Made by a program: the position numbers and the translations under genes. A stretch of 64,000 bases of DNA from Prosopocoilus inquinatus (lineage: Eukaryota > Arthropoda > Insecta > Coleoptera > Lucanidae), in assembly GCA_036172665.1 (NCBI GenBank), contig JAYKNF010000036.1, forward strand, positions 186,001 through 250,000, written 5' to 3'. How positions within the stretch are numbered: the first letter of the stretch is position 1; every line of letters begins with the position of its first letter. Positions 49,465-62,300 of this stretch are shown here, one piece after another. Under the pieces are notes generated by a model. That model saw only the letters and a list, made by a program, of their open reading frames with translations. It was not told the DNA's origin and searched no databases.

Positions 49465-50593
49465 ACGTATTAGCGTTGTTCCTGTGATGTATCTAATCGA
49501 TCCCTACTTAGCTACTATGTTATTTGACGTTTCGATGGACTCCAGTAACTCTAATGTGAGATACGAAATTTTCGGACGCAGCAGCAGCTGGAAATAGTTT
49601 TAAACGAAACAACACATATTAGCGTTGTTCCTGTGATGTAACTAATCGATCCTTACTCATCTATCATGTTATTTGACGTTTGGACGGACTCCAGTAACTC
49701 TGATGAGAGATACAAAATTCTCGGACGCAGTAGAAGCTGGAAATAGTTTTGAACGAAACAACACGTATTAGCGTTGTTCCTGTGATGTATCTAAACGATT
49801 CTTACTTATCTAACATGTTATTTGACGTTTGGATGGACTCCAGTAAGTCTGATGTGAGATACAAAGTTTTTGGACGCAGCAGGAGCTGGAAATAGTTTTA
49901 AACGAAACAACACGTATCAGCGTTGTTCCTGTGCTGTATCTAATCGATCCTTACTAATCTGTCATGTTATTTGGCGTTTCGATGGACTCCAGTAGCTCTG
50001 ATGTGAGATACGACGTTTTCGGACGCAGCAGAAGCTCTAAATAGCTTTAAAAGAAACAACACGCATTAGCGTTGTTCCTGTGATGTATCTAATCGATCCT
50101 TACTCATCTATCATGTTATTTGGCGTTTCGATGGACTCCAGTAACTTTGATGTGAGATACGAAGTTCTCGGACGCAGCTGAAGCTGGAAATAGTTTTAAA
50201 TGAAACAACACGTATTAGCGTTGTTCCTGTGATGTATCTAATCGATCCTTACTCATCTATCATGTTATTTGGCGTTTCGATGGACTCCAGTAACTTTGAT
50301 GTGAGATACGAAGTTCTCGGACGCAGCTGAAGCTGGAAATAGTTTTAAACGAAACAACACGTATTAGCGTTGTTCCTGTGATGTATCTAATCGATCCTTA
50401 CTTATCTATCATGTTATTTGACGTTTCGATGGACTCCAGTAACTATGATGTGAGATACGAAATTTTCGGACGCAGCAGAAGCTGGAAATAGTTTTAAACG
50501 AAACAACACGCATTAGCGTTGTTCCTGTGATGTACCTAATCGATCCTTACTCATCTGTCATGTTATTTGGCGTTTCGATGGACTCCAGTAACT

Positions 50594-50640
50594 CTGATGT
50601 GAGATACGAAATTTTCGGACGCAGCAGAAGCTGGAAATAG
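50594..50640 (+). other. Hammerhead-ribozyme-like core, incomplete
   Basis: In the Z unit, CTGATG (50594-50599) is followed after 8 nt by GAAA (50608-50611). It continues as TTTT, which can pair with GAAAT (50634-50638) as a stem closed further in by CAGC/GCTG, and then reads ATA (50637-50639), a permitted NUH-type cleavage triplet. The order matches a hammerhead. However, conserved A9 is T, stem II would have only one pair (G-C), and stem I is poor. Most likely an accidental or decayed resemblance. Confidence 0.12.
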
Positions 50641-51401
50641 TTTTGAACGAAACAACACGCATTAGCGTTGTTCCTGTGATGTATCTAAACGATCCTTACT
50701 TATCTATCATGTTATTTGATATTACGATGGACTCCAGTAACTCTGATGTGAGATAAGAAGTTTTCGAACGCAGCAGAAGCTGGAAATAGTTTTAAGCGAA
50801 ACAACACGTATTAGCGTTGTTCCTGTGATGTATCTAATCGATCCTTACTCATCTATCATGTTATTTGACGTTTGAATGGACTCCAGTAACTCTGGTGTGA
50901 GATACAAATTTCTCGGACGCAGCAGAAGCTGGAAATAGTTTTGAACGAAACAACACGTATTAGCGTTGTTCCTGTGATGTGTCTAATCGATCCTTACTCA
51001 TCTATCATGTTATTTGACGTTTGGACGGACTCCAGTAACTCTGATGTGAGATACAAAGTTATCGGACGCAGCAGAAGCTGGAAATAGTTTTAAACGATAC
51101 AACACGTATTAGCGTTGTTCCTGTGATGTATCTAATTGATCCTTACTCATCTATCATGTTATTTGACGTTTGGATGGACTCCAGTAACTCTGATGTGAGA
51201 TACAAAGTTTTTGGACGCAGCAGAAGCTGGAAATAGTTTTGAACGAAACAACACGTATTAGCGTTGTTCCTGTTATGTATCTAATCGATCCCTACTTAGC
51301 TACTATGTTATTTGACGTTTCGATGGACTCCAGTAACTCTGATGTGAGATACGAAATTTTCGGACGCAGCAGAAGCTGGAAATAGTTTTAAATGAAACAA
51401 C

Positions 51402-51477
51402 ACGCATTAGCGTTGTTCCTGTGATGTATGTAATCGATCCTTACTCATCTATCATGTTATTTGACGTTTCAAACAAC
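51402..51477 (+). repeat. Truncated 76-bp monomer, first copy
   Basis: This unit keeps positions 1-69 and 143-149; the junction reads GACGTTTCAAACAACACG, so 73 bp (about 70-142) are missing. I see no microhomology at the break. It also has a private TGTATGTAATC. It is about half a unit, and the same unit recurs at 56544 with the same break. Confidence 0.95.
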
Positions 51478-51626
51478 ACGTATTAGCGTTGTTCCTGTGC
51501 TGTATCTAATCGATCCTTACTCATCTATCATGTTATTTGGCGTTTCGATGGACTCCAGTAACTATGATGTGAGATACGAAATTTTCGGACGCAGCAGAAG
51601 CTGGAAATAGTTTTAAACGAAACAAC

Positions 51627-54159
51627 ACGCATTAGCGTTGTTCCTGTGATGTATCTAATCGATCCTTACTTATCTAACATGTTATTTGACGTTTGGATGG
51701 ACTCCAGTAAGTCTGATGTGAGATACAAAGTTTTTGGACGCAGCAGTAGCTGGAAATAGTTTAGAACGAAAAAGCACGTATTAGCGTTGTTCCTGTGATG
51801 TATCTAATCGATCCTTACTTAGCTACTATGTTATTTGACGTTTCGATGGACTCCAGTAACTCTAATGTGAGATACGAAATTTTCGGACGCAGCAGCAGCT
51901 GGAAATAGTTTTAAACGAAACAACACATATTAGCGTTGTTCCTGTGATGTAACTAATCGATCCTTACTCACCTATCATGTTATTTGACGTTTGGATGGGC
52001 TCCAGTAGCTCTGATGTGAGATACGACGTTTTCGGACGCAGCAGAAGCTGGAAATAGTTTTAAACGAAACAACACGCATTAGCGTTGTTCCTGTGATGTA
52101 TCTAATCGATCCTTACTCACCTATCATGTTATTTGACGTTTGGATGGGCTCCAGTAACTCTGAAGTGAGATACGAAGTTCTCGGACGCATCTGAAGCTGG
52201 AAATAGTTTTAAACGAAACAACACGCATTAGCGTTGTTCCTGTGATGTATCTAATCGATCCTTACTCATCTATCATGTTATTTGACGTTTGGATGGACTC
52301 CAGTAACTCTGATGTGAGATACGAAATTATCGGACGCAGCAGAAGCTGGAAATAGTTTTAAATGAAACAACACGCATTAGCGTTGTGCCTGTGATGTATC
52401 TAATCGATCCTTACTCATCTATCATGTTATTTGACGTTTCGATGGACTCTAGTAACTCTGATGTGATATACGAAGTTTTTGGACGCAGCAGGAGCTAGAA
52501 ATAGTTTTAAACGAAACAACACGTATTAGCGTTGTTCCTGTGATGTATCTAATCGATCCTTACTCATCTATCATGTTATTTGACGTTTGGATGGACTCCA
52601 GTATCTCTGATGTGAGATACGAAATTTTCGGACGCAGCAGAAGCTGGTAATAGTTTTAAACGAAACAACACGCATTAGCGTTGTTCCTGTGAAGTATCTA
52701 AACAATCCTTACTTATCTAACATGTTATTTGACGTTTGGATGGACTCCAGTAAGTCTGATGTGAGATACAAAGTTTTTGGACGCAGCAGGAGCTGAAAAT
52801 AGTTTTAAACGAAACAACACGTATTAGCGTTGTTCCTGTGATGTATCTAATCGATCCTTACTCACCTATCATGTTATTTGACGTTTGGATGGGCTCCAGT
52901 AACTCTGAAGTGAGATACGAAGTTCTCGGACGCAGCTGAAGCTGGAAATAGTTTTAAACGAAACAACACGCATTAGCGTTGTTCCTGTGATGTATCTAAT
53001 CGATACTTACTCATCTATCATGTTATTTGGCGTTTCGATGGACTCCAGTAACTCTAATATGAGAAACGAAATTTTCGGACGCAGCAGAAGCTGGAAATAG
53101 TTTTAAACGAAACAACACGCATTAGCGTTGTTCCTGTGATGTATCTAATCGATCCTTACTCATCTATCATGTTATTTGACGTTTGGATGGACTCCAGTAA
53201 GTCTGATGTGAGATACAAAGTTTTTGGACGCAGCAGGAGCTAGAAATAGTTTTAAACGAAACAACACGTATTAGCGTTGTTCCTGTGCTGTATCTAATCG
53301 ATCCTTACTCATCTATCATCTTATTTGGCGTTTCGATGGACTCCAGTAGCTCTGATGTGAGATACGACGTTTTCGGACGCAGCAGAAGCTGGAAATAGTT
53401 TTAAACGAAACAACACGCATTAGCGTTGTTCCTGTGATGTATCTAATCGATACTTACTCATCTATCATGTTATTTGACGTTTCGATGGACTCCAGTAACT
53501 CTAATGTGAGAAACGAAATTTTCGGACGCAGCAGAAGCTGGAAATAGTTTTAAACGAAACAACACGTATTAGCGTTGTTCCTGGGATGTATCTAATCGAT
53601 CCTTACTCATCTATCATGTTATTTGACGTTTGGATGGACTCCAGTAACTCTGATGTGAGATACAAAGTTTTTGGACGCAGCAGGAGCTGGAAATAGTTTT
53701 AAACGAAACAACACGTATTAGCGTTGTTCCTGTGCTGTATCTAATCGATCCTTACTCATCTATCATGTTATTTGACGTTTCGATGGACTCTAGTAACTCT
53801 GATGTGATATACGAAGTTTTTGGACGCAGCAGGAGCTAGAAATAGTTTTAAACGAAACAACACGTATTAGCGTTGTTCCTGTGATGTATCTAATCGATCC
53901 TTACTCATCTATCATGTTATTTGACGTTTGGATGGACTCCAGTATCTCTGATGTGAGATACGAAATTTTCGGACGCAGCAGAAGCTGGTAATAGTTTTAA
54001 ACGAAACAACACGCATTAGCGTTGTTCCTGTGATGTATCTAAACAATCCTTACTTATCTAACATGTTATTTGACGTTTGGATGGACTCCAGTAAGTCTGA
54101 TGTGAGATACAAAGTTTTTGGACGCAGCAGGAGCTGGAAATAGTTTTAAACGAAACAAC
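51627..54159 (+). repeat. 17-unit run between divergent blocks
   Basis: Order O D P/L J I M N O' J' R A' Q K S M' N O''. From I (52223) onward it matches 7302-9238 at an offset of 44,921 bp. The P/L hybrid (51925) has the E/P start and GGGCTCC, then switches to GTAGCTC and GACGTTTTC. The J at 52074 has GCATCTGAAG. Confidence 0.86.
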
Positions 54160-56768
54160 ACGTATTAGCGTTGTTCCTGTGATGTATCTAATTGATCCTT
54201 ACTCATCTATCATGTTATTTGACGTTTGGATGGACTCCAGTAACTCTGATGTGAGATACAAAGTTTTTGGACGCAGCAGAAGCTGGAAATAGTTTTGAAC
54301 GAAACAACACGTATTAGCGTTGTTCCTGTGATGTATCTAATCGATCCTTACTCATCTATCATGTTATTTGACGTTTGGATGGGCTCCAGTAACTCTGAAG
54401 TGAGATACGAAGTTATCGGACGCAGCAGAAGCTGGAAATAGTTTTAAACGAAACAACACGTATTAGCGTTGTTCCTGTGATGTATCTAATTGATCCTTAC
54501 TCATCTATCATGTTATTTGACGTTTGGATGGACTCCAGTAACTCTGATGTGAGATACAAAGTTTTTGGACGCAGCAGAAGCTGGAAATAGTTTTGAACGA
54601 AACAACACGTATTAGCGTTGTTCCTGTGATGTATCTAATCGATCCCTACTTAGCTACTATGTTATTTGACGTTTCGATGGACTCCAGTAACTCTAATGTG
54701 AGATACGAAATTTTCGGACGCAGCAGCAGCTGGAAATAGTTTTAAACGAAACAACACATATTAGCGTTGTTCCTGTGATGTAACTAATCGATCCTTACTC
54801 ATCTATCATGTTATTTGACGTTTGGACGGACTCCAGTAACTCTGATGAGAGATACAAAATTCTCGGACGCAGTAGAAGCTGGAAATAGTTTTGAACGAAA
54901 CAACACGTATTAGCGTTGTTCCTGTGATGTATCTAAACGATTCTTACTTATCTAACATGTTATTTGACGTTTGGATGGACTCCAGTAAGTCTGATGTGAG
55001 ATACAAAGTTTTTGGACGCAGCAGGAGCTGGAAATAGTTTTAAACGAAACAACACGTATCAGCGTTGTTCCTGTGCTGTATCTAATCGATCCTTACTAAT
55101 CTGTCATGTTATTTGGCGTTTCGATGGACTCCAGTAGCTCTGATGTGAGATACGACGTTTTCGGACGCAGCAGAAGCTCTAAATAGCTTTAAAAGAAACA
55201 ACACGCATTAGCGTTGTTCCTGTGATGTATCTAATCGATCCTTACTCATCTATCATGTTATTTGGCGTTTCGATGGACTCCAGTAACTTTGATGTGAGAT
55301 ACGAAGTTCTCGGACGCAGCTGAAGCTGGAAATAGTTTTAAATGAAACAACACGTATTAGCGTTGTTCCTGTGATGTATCTAATCGATCCTTACTCATCT
55401 ATCATGTTATTTGGCGTTTCGATGGACTCCAGTAACTTTGATGTGAGATACGAAGTTCTCGGACGCAGCTGAAGCTGGAAATAGTTTTAAACGAAACAAC
55501 ACGTATTAGCGTTGTTCCTGTGATGTATCTAATCGATCCTTACTTATCTATCATGTTATTTGACGTTTCGATGGACTCCAGTAACTATGATGTGAGATAC
55601 GAAATTTTCGGACGCAGCAGAAGCTGGAAATAGTTTTAAACGAAACAACACGCATTAGCGTTGTTCCTGTGATGTACCTAATCGATCCTTACTCATCTGT
55701 CATGTTATTTGGCGTTTCGATGGACTCCAGTAACTCTGATGTGAGATACGAAATTTTCGGACGCAGCAGAAGCTGGAAATAGTTTTGAACGAAACAACAC
55801 GCATTAGCGTTGTTCCTGTGATGTATCTAAACGATCCTTACTTATCTATCATGTTATTTGATATTACGATGGACTCCAGTAACTCTGATGTGAGATAAGA
55901 AGTTTTCGAACGCAGCAGAAGCTGGAAATAGTTTTAAGCGAAACAACACGTATTAGCGTTGTTCCTGTGATGTATCTAATCGATCCTTACTCATCTATCA
56001 TGTTATTTGACGTTTGAATGGACTCCAGTAACTCTGGTGTGAGATACAAATTTCTCGGACGCAGCAGAAGCTGGAAATAGTTTTGAACGAAACAACACGT
56101 ATTAGCGTTGTTCCTGTGATGTGTCTAATCGATCCTTACTCATCTATCATGTTATTTGACGTTTGGACGGACTCCAGTAACTCTGATGTGAGATACAAAG
56201 TTATCGGACGCAGCAGAAGCTGGAAATAGTTTTAAACGATACAACACGTATTAGCGTTGTTCCTGTGATGTATCTAATTGATCCTTACTCATCTATCATG
56301 TTATTTGACGTTTGGATGGACTCCAGTAACTCTGATGTGAGATACAAAGTTTTTGGACGCAGCAGAAGCTGGAAATAGTTTTGAACGAAACAACACGTAT
56401 TAGCGTTGTTCCTGTTATGTATCTAATCGATCCCTACTTAGCTACTATGTTATTTGACGTTTCGATGGACTCCAGTAACTCTGATGTGAGATACGAAATT
56501 TTCGGACGCAGCAGAAGCTGGAAATAGTTTTAAATGAAACAACACGCATTAGCGTTGTTCCTGTGATGTATGTAATCGATCCTTACTCATCTATCATGTT
56601 ATTTGACGTTTCAAACAACACGTATTAGCGTTGTTCCTGTGCTGTATCTAATCGATCCTTACTCATCTATCATGTTATTTGGCGTTTCGATGGACTCCAG
56701 TAACTATGATGTGAGATACGAAATTTTCGGACGCAGCAGAAGCTGGAAATAGTTTTAAACGAAACAAC
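54160..56768 (+). repeat. Divergent monomer block, second copy
   Basis: V U V followed by the same series of divergent units as 49465-51626, at a constant offset of 5,142 bp. The copied private features include the CTCTAAATAGC unit (55054), the GATATTACG unit (55799), the AAACGATAC end (56097 unit) and the 76-bp unit. T is absent from this copy, and V (54160) replaces it at the left edge. Confidence 0.92.
56544..56619 (+). repeat. Truncated 76-bp monomer, second copy
   Basis: Same 73-bp deletion and same TGTATGTAATC variant as the unit at 51402, exactly 5,142 bp downstream. A shared breakpoint means one deletion followed by block duplication, not two events. Confidence 0.95.
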
Positions 56769-59301
56769 ACGCATTAGCGTTGTTCCTGTGATGTATCTAA
56801 TTGATCCTTACTTATCTAACATGTTATTTGACGTTTGGATGGACTCCAGTAAGTCTGATGTGAGATACAAAGTTTTTGGACGCAGCAGTAGCTGGAAATA
56901 GTTTAGAACGAAAAAGCACGTATTAGCGTTGTTCCTGTGATGTATCTAATCGATCCTTACTTAGCTACTATGTTATTTGACGTTTCGATGGACTCCAGTA
57001 ACTCTAATGTGAGATACGAAATTTTCGGACGCAGCAGCAGCTGGAAATAGTTTTAAACGAAACAACACATATTAGCGTTGTTCCTGTGATGTAACTAATC
57101 GATCCTTACTCACCTATCATGTTATTTGACGTTTGGATGGGCTCCAGTAGCTCTGATGTGAGATACGACGTTTTCGGACGCAGCAGAAGCTGGAAATAGT
57201 TTTAAACGAAACAACACGCATTAGCGTTGTTCCTGTGATGTATCTAATCGATCCTTACTCACCTATCATGTTATTTGACGTTTGGATGGGCTCCAGTAAC
57301 TCTGAAGTGAGATACGAAGTTCTCGGACGCATCTGAAGCTGGAAATAGTTTTAAACGAAACAACACGCATTAGCGTTGTTCCTGTGATGTATCTAATCGA
57401 TCCTTACTCATCTATCATGTTATTTGACGTTTGGATGGACTCCAGTAACTCTGATGTGAGATACGAAATTATCGGACGCAGCAGAAGCTGGAAATAGTTT
57501 TAAATGAAACAACACGCATTAGCGTTGTGCCTGTGATGTATCTAATCGATCCTTACTCATCTATCATGTTATTTGACGTTTCGATGGACTCTAGTAACTC
57601 TGATGTGATATACGAAGTTTTTGGACGCAGCAGGAGCTAGAAATAGTTTTAAACGAAACAACACGTATTAGCGTTGTTCCTGTGATGTATCTAATCGATC
57701 CTTACTCATCTATCATGTTATTTGACGTTTGGATGGACTCCAGTATCTCTGATGTGAGATACGAAATTTTCGGACGCAGCAGAAGCTGGTAATAGTTTTA
57801 AACGAAACAACACGCATTAGCGTTGTTCCTGTGAAGTATCTAAACAATCCTTACTTATCTAACATGTTATTTGACGTTTGGATGGACTCCAGTAAGTCTG
57901 ATGTGAGATACAAAGTTTTTGGACGCAGCAGGAGCTGAAAATAGTTTTAAACGAAACAACACGTATTAGCGTTGTTCCTGTGATGTATCTAATCGATCCT
58001 TACTCACCTATCATGTTATTTGACGTTTGGATGGGCTCCAGTAACTCTGAAGTGAGATACGAAGTTCTCGGACGCAGCTGAAGCTGGAAATAGTTTTAAA
58101 CGAAACAACACGCATTAGCGTTGTTCCTGTGATGTATCTAATCGATACTTACTCATCTATCATGTTATTTGGCGTTTCGATGGACTCCAGTAACTCTAAT
58201 ATGAGAAACGAAATTTTCGGACGCAGCAGAAGCTGGAAATAGTTTTAAACGAAACAACACGCATTAGCGTTGTTCCTGTGATGTATCTAATCGATCCTTA
58301 CTCATCTATCATGTTATTTGACGTTTGGATGGACTCCAGTAAGTCTGATGTGAGATACAAAGTTTTTGGACGCAGCAGGAGCTAGAAATAGTTTTAAACG
58401 AAACAACACGTATTAGCGTTGTTCCTGTGCTGTATCTAATCGATCCTTACTCATCTATCATCTTATTTGGCGTTTCGATGGACTCCAGTAGCTCTGATGT
58501 GAGATACGACGTTTTCGGACGCAGCAGAAGCTGGAAATAGTTTTAAACGAAACAACACGCATTAGCGTTGTTCCTGTGATGTATCTAATCGATACTTACT
58601 CATCTATCATGTTATTTGACGTTTCGATGGACTCCAGTAACTCTAATGTGAGAAACGAAATTTTCGGACGCAGCAGAAGCTGGAAATAGTTTTAAACGAA
58701 ACAACACGTATTAGCGTTGTTCCTGGGATGTATCTAATCGATCCTTACTCATCTATCATGTTATTTGACGTTTGGATGGACTCCAGTAACTCTGATGTGA
58801 GATACAAAGTTTTTGGACGCAGCAGGAGCTGGAAATAGTTTTAAACGAAACAACACGTATTAGCGTTGTTCCTGTGCTGTATCTAATCGATCCTTACTCA
58901 TCTATCATGTTATTTGACGTTTCGATGGACTCTAGTAACTCTGATGTGATATACGAAGTTTTTGGACGCAGCAGGAGCTAGAAATAGTTTTAAACGAAAC
59001 AACACGTATTAGCGTTGTTCCTGTGATGTATCTAATCGATCCTTACTCATCTATCATGTTATTTGACGTTTGGATGGACTCCAGTATCTCTGATGTGAGA
59101 TACGAAATTTTCGGACGCAGCAGAAGCTGGTAATAGTTTTAAACGAAACAACACGCATTAGCGTTGTTCCTGTGATGTATCTAAACAATCCTTACTTATC
59201 TAATATGTTATTTGACGTTTGGATGGACTCCAGTAAGTCTGATGTGAGATACAAAGTTTTTGGACGCAGCAGGAGCTGGAAATAGTTTTAAACGAAACAA
59301 C
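56769..59301 (+). repeat. Second copy of the 17-unit run
   Basis: Repeats 51627-54159 at 5,142 bp. Differences I noticed are AATTGATCC at about 56800 (AATCGATCC in the first copy) and CTAATATG at about 59200 (CTAACATG in the first). From the I unit at 57365 it also matches 7302 onward at an offset of 50,063 bp. Confidence 0.9.
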
Positions 59302-62300
59302 ACGTATTAGCGTTGTTCCTGTGATGTATCTAATCGATCCTTACTCACCTATCATGCTATTTGACGTTTGGATGGGCTCCAGTAACTCTGAAGTGAGATA
59401 CGAAGTTCTCGGACGCAGCTGAAGCTGGAAATAGTTTTAAACGAAACAACACGCATTAGCGTTGTTCCTGTGATGTATCTAATCGATCCTTACTCACCTA
59501 TCATGTTATTTGACGTTTGGATGGGCTCCAGTAACTCTGAAGTGAGATACGAAGTTCTCGGACGCAGCTGAAGCTGGAAATAGTTTTAAACGAAACAACA
59601 CGCATTAGCGTTGTTCCTGTGCTGTATCTAATCGATCCTTACTCATCTATCATCTTATTTGGCGTTTCGATGGACTCCAGTAGCTCTGATGTGAGATACG
59701 ACGTTTTCGGACGCAGCAGAAGCTGGAAATAGTTTTAAACGAAACAACACGCATTAGCGTTGTTCCTGTGATGTATCTAATCGATCCTTACTCATCTATC
59801 ATGTTATTTGACGTTTCGATGGACTCCAGTAACTCTAATGTGAGAAACGAAATTTTCGGACGCAGCAGAAGCTGGAAATAGTTTTAAACGAAACAACACG
59901 TATTAGCGTTGTTCCTGGGATGTATCTAATCGATCCTTACTCATCTATCATGTTATTTGACGTTTGGATGGACTCCAGTAACTCTGATGTGAGATACAAA
60001 GTTTTTGGACGCAGCAGGAGCTGGAAATAGTTTTAAACGAAACAACACGTATTAGCGTTGTTCCTGTGCTGTATCTAATCGATCCTTACTCATCTATCAT
60101 GTTATTTGACGTTTCGATGGACTCTAGTAACTCTGATGTGATATACGAAGTTTTTGGACGCAGCAGGAGCTAGAAATAGTTTTAAACGAAACAACACGTA
60201 TTAGCGTTGTTCCTGTGATGTATCTAATCGATCCTTACTCATCTATCATGTTATTTGACGTTTGGATGGACTCCAGTATCTCTGATGTGAGATACGAAAT
60301 TTTCGGACGCAGCAGAAGCTGGTAATAGTTTTAAACGAAACAACACGCATTAGCGTTGTTCCTGTGATGTATCTAAACAATCCTTACTTATCTAACATGT
60401 TATTTGACGTTTGGATGGACTCCTGTAAGTCTGATGTGAGATACAAAGTTTTTGGACGCAGCAGGAGCTGGAAATAGTTTTAAACGAAACAACACGTATT
60501 AGCGTTGTTCCTGTGATGTATCTAATCGATCCTTACTCACCTATCATGCTATTTGACGTTTGGATGGGCTCCAGTAACTCTGAAGTGAGATACGAAGTTC
60601 TCGGACGCAGCTGAAGCTGGAAATAGTTTTAAACGAAACAACACGCATTAGCGTTGTTCCTGTGATGTATCTAATCGATCCTTACTCACCTATCATGTTA
60701 TTTGACGTTTGGATGGGCTCCAGTAACTCTGAAGTGAGATACGAAGTTCTCGGACGCAGCTGAAGCTGGAAATAGTTTTAAACGAAACAACACGCATTAG
60801 CGTTGTTCCTGTGATGTATATAATCGATACTTACTCATCTATCATGTTATTTGACGTTTCGATGGACTCCAGTAACTCTAATGTGAGAGACGAAATTTTC
60901 GGACGCAGCAGAAGCTGGAAATAGTTTTAAACGAAACAACACGCATTAGCGTTGTTCCTGTGATGTATCTAATCGATCCTTACTCATCTATCATGTTATT
61001 TGACGTTTGGATGGACTCCAGTAACTCTGATGTGAGATACGAAATTATCGGACGCAGCAGAAGCTGGAAATAGTTTTAAATGAAACAACACGCATTAGCG
61101 TTGTTCCTGTGATGTATCTAATCGATACTTACTCATCTATCATGTTATTTGGCGTTTCGATGGACTCCAGTAGCTCTGATGTGAGATACGACGTTTTCGG
61201 ACGCAGCAGAAGCTGGAAATAGTTTTAAACGAAACAACACGCATTAGCGTTGTTCCTGTGATGTATCTAATCGATCCTTACTCATCTATCATGTTATTTG
61301 ACGTTTGGATGGACTCCAGTAACTCTGATGTGAGATACGAAATTATCGGACGCAGCAGAAGCTGGAAATAGTTTTAAATGAAACAACACGCATTAGCGTT
61401 GTGCCTGTGATGTATCTAATCGATCCTTACTCATCTATCATGTTATTTGACGTTTCGATGGACTCTAGTAACTCTGATGTGATATACGAAGTTTTTGGAC
61501 GCAGCAGGAGCTAGAAATAGTTTTAAACGAAACAACACGTATTAGCGTTGTTCCTGTGATGTATCTAATCGATCCTTACTCATCTATCATGTTATTTGAC
61601 GTTTGGATGGACTCCAGTATCTCTGATGTGAGATACGAAATTTTCGGACGCAGCAGAAGCTGGTAATAGTTTTAAACGAAACAACACGCATTAGCGTTGT
61701 TCCTGTGATGTATCTAAACAATCCTTACTTATCTAACATGTTATTTGACGTTTGGATGGACTCCAGTAAGTCTGATGTGAGATACAAAGTTTTTGGACGC
61801 AGCAGGAGCTGGAAATAGTTTTAAACGAAACAACACGTATTAGCGTTGTTCCTGTGATGTATCTAATCGATCCTTACTCACCTATCATGTTATTTGACGT
61901 TTGGATGGGCTCCAGTAACTCTGAAGTGAGATACGAAGTTCTCGGACGCAGCTGAAGCTGGAAATAGTTTTAAACGAAACAACACGCATTAGCGTTGTTC
62001 CTGTGATGTATCTAATCGATCCTTACTCATCTATCATGTTATTTGACGTTTGGATGGACTCCAGTAACTCTGATGTGAGATACGAAATTATCGGACGCAG
62101 CAGAAGCTGGAAATAGTTTTAAATGAAACAACACGCATTAGCGTTGTGCCTGTGATGTATCTAATCGATCCTTACTCATCTATCATGTTATTTGACGTTT
62201 CGATGGACTCTAGTAACTCTGATGTGATATACGAAGTTTTTGGACGCAGCAGGAGCTAGATATAGTTTTAAACGAAACAACACGTATTAGCGTTGTTCCT

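Larger units (their letters stand above)
48869..51626 (+). repeat. Divergent monomer block, first copy
   Basis: Nineteen units that fit the A-S classes poorly: T (48869, 49018), U (49167), V (49316), D-like (49465), E-like (49614), W (49763), X (49912), G-like (50061, 50210), Y (50359), Z (50508), further singletons at 50657, 50806, 50955, V-like 51104, D-like 51253, a 76-bp unit 51402, and Y-like 51478. Private features include TTTTGAACG ends, AATTGATCC, GATATTACG (50717), GATAAGAAG with TTTTCGAACG (50752-50770), and CTCTAAATAGC (50035). Units here differ from each other, unlike the homogenised classes. The block may be an older array segment. Confidence 0.88.

Noticed and set aside
51402..51477. 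The 76-bp unit as an insertion site or foreign sequence.
   Set aside because: Both sides are ordinary satellite positions 1-69 and 143-149; it is a simple internal deletion.
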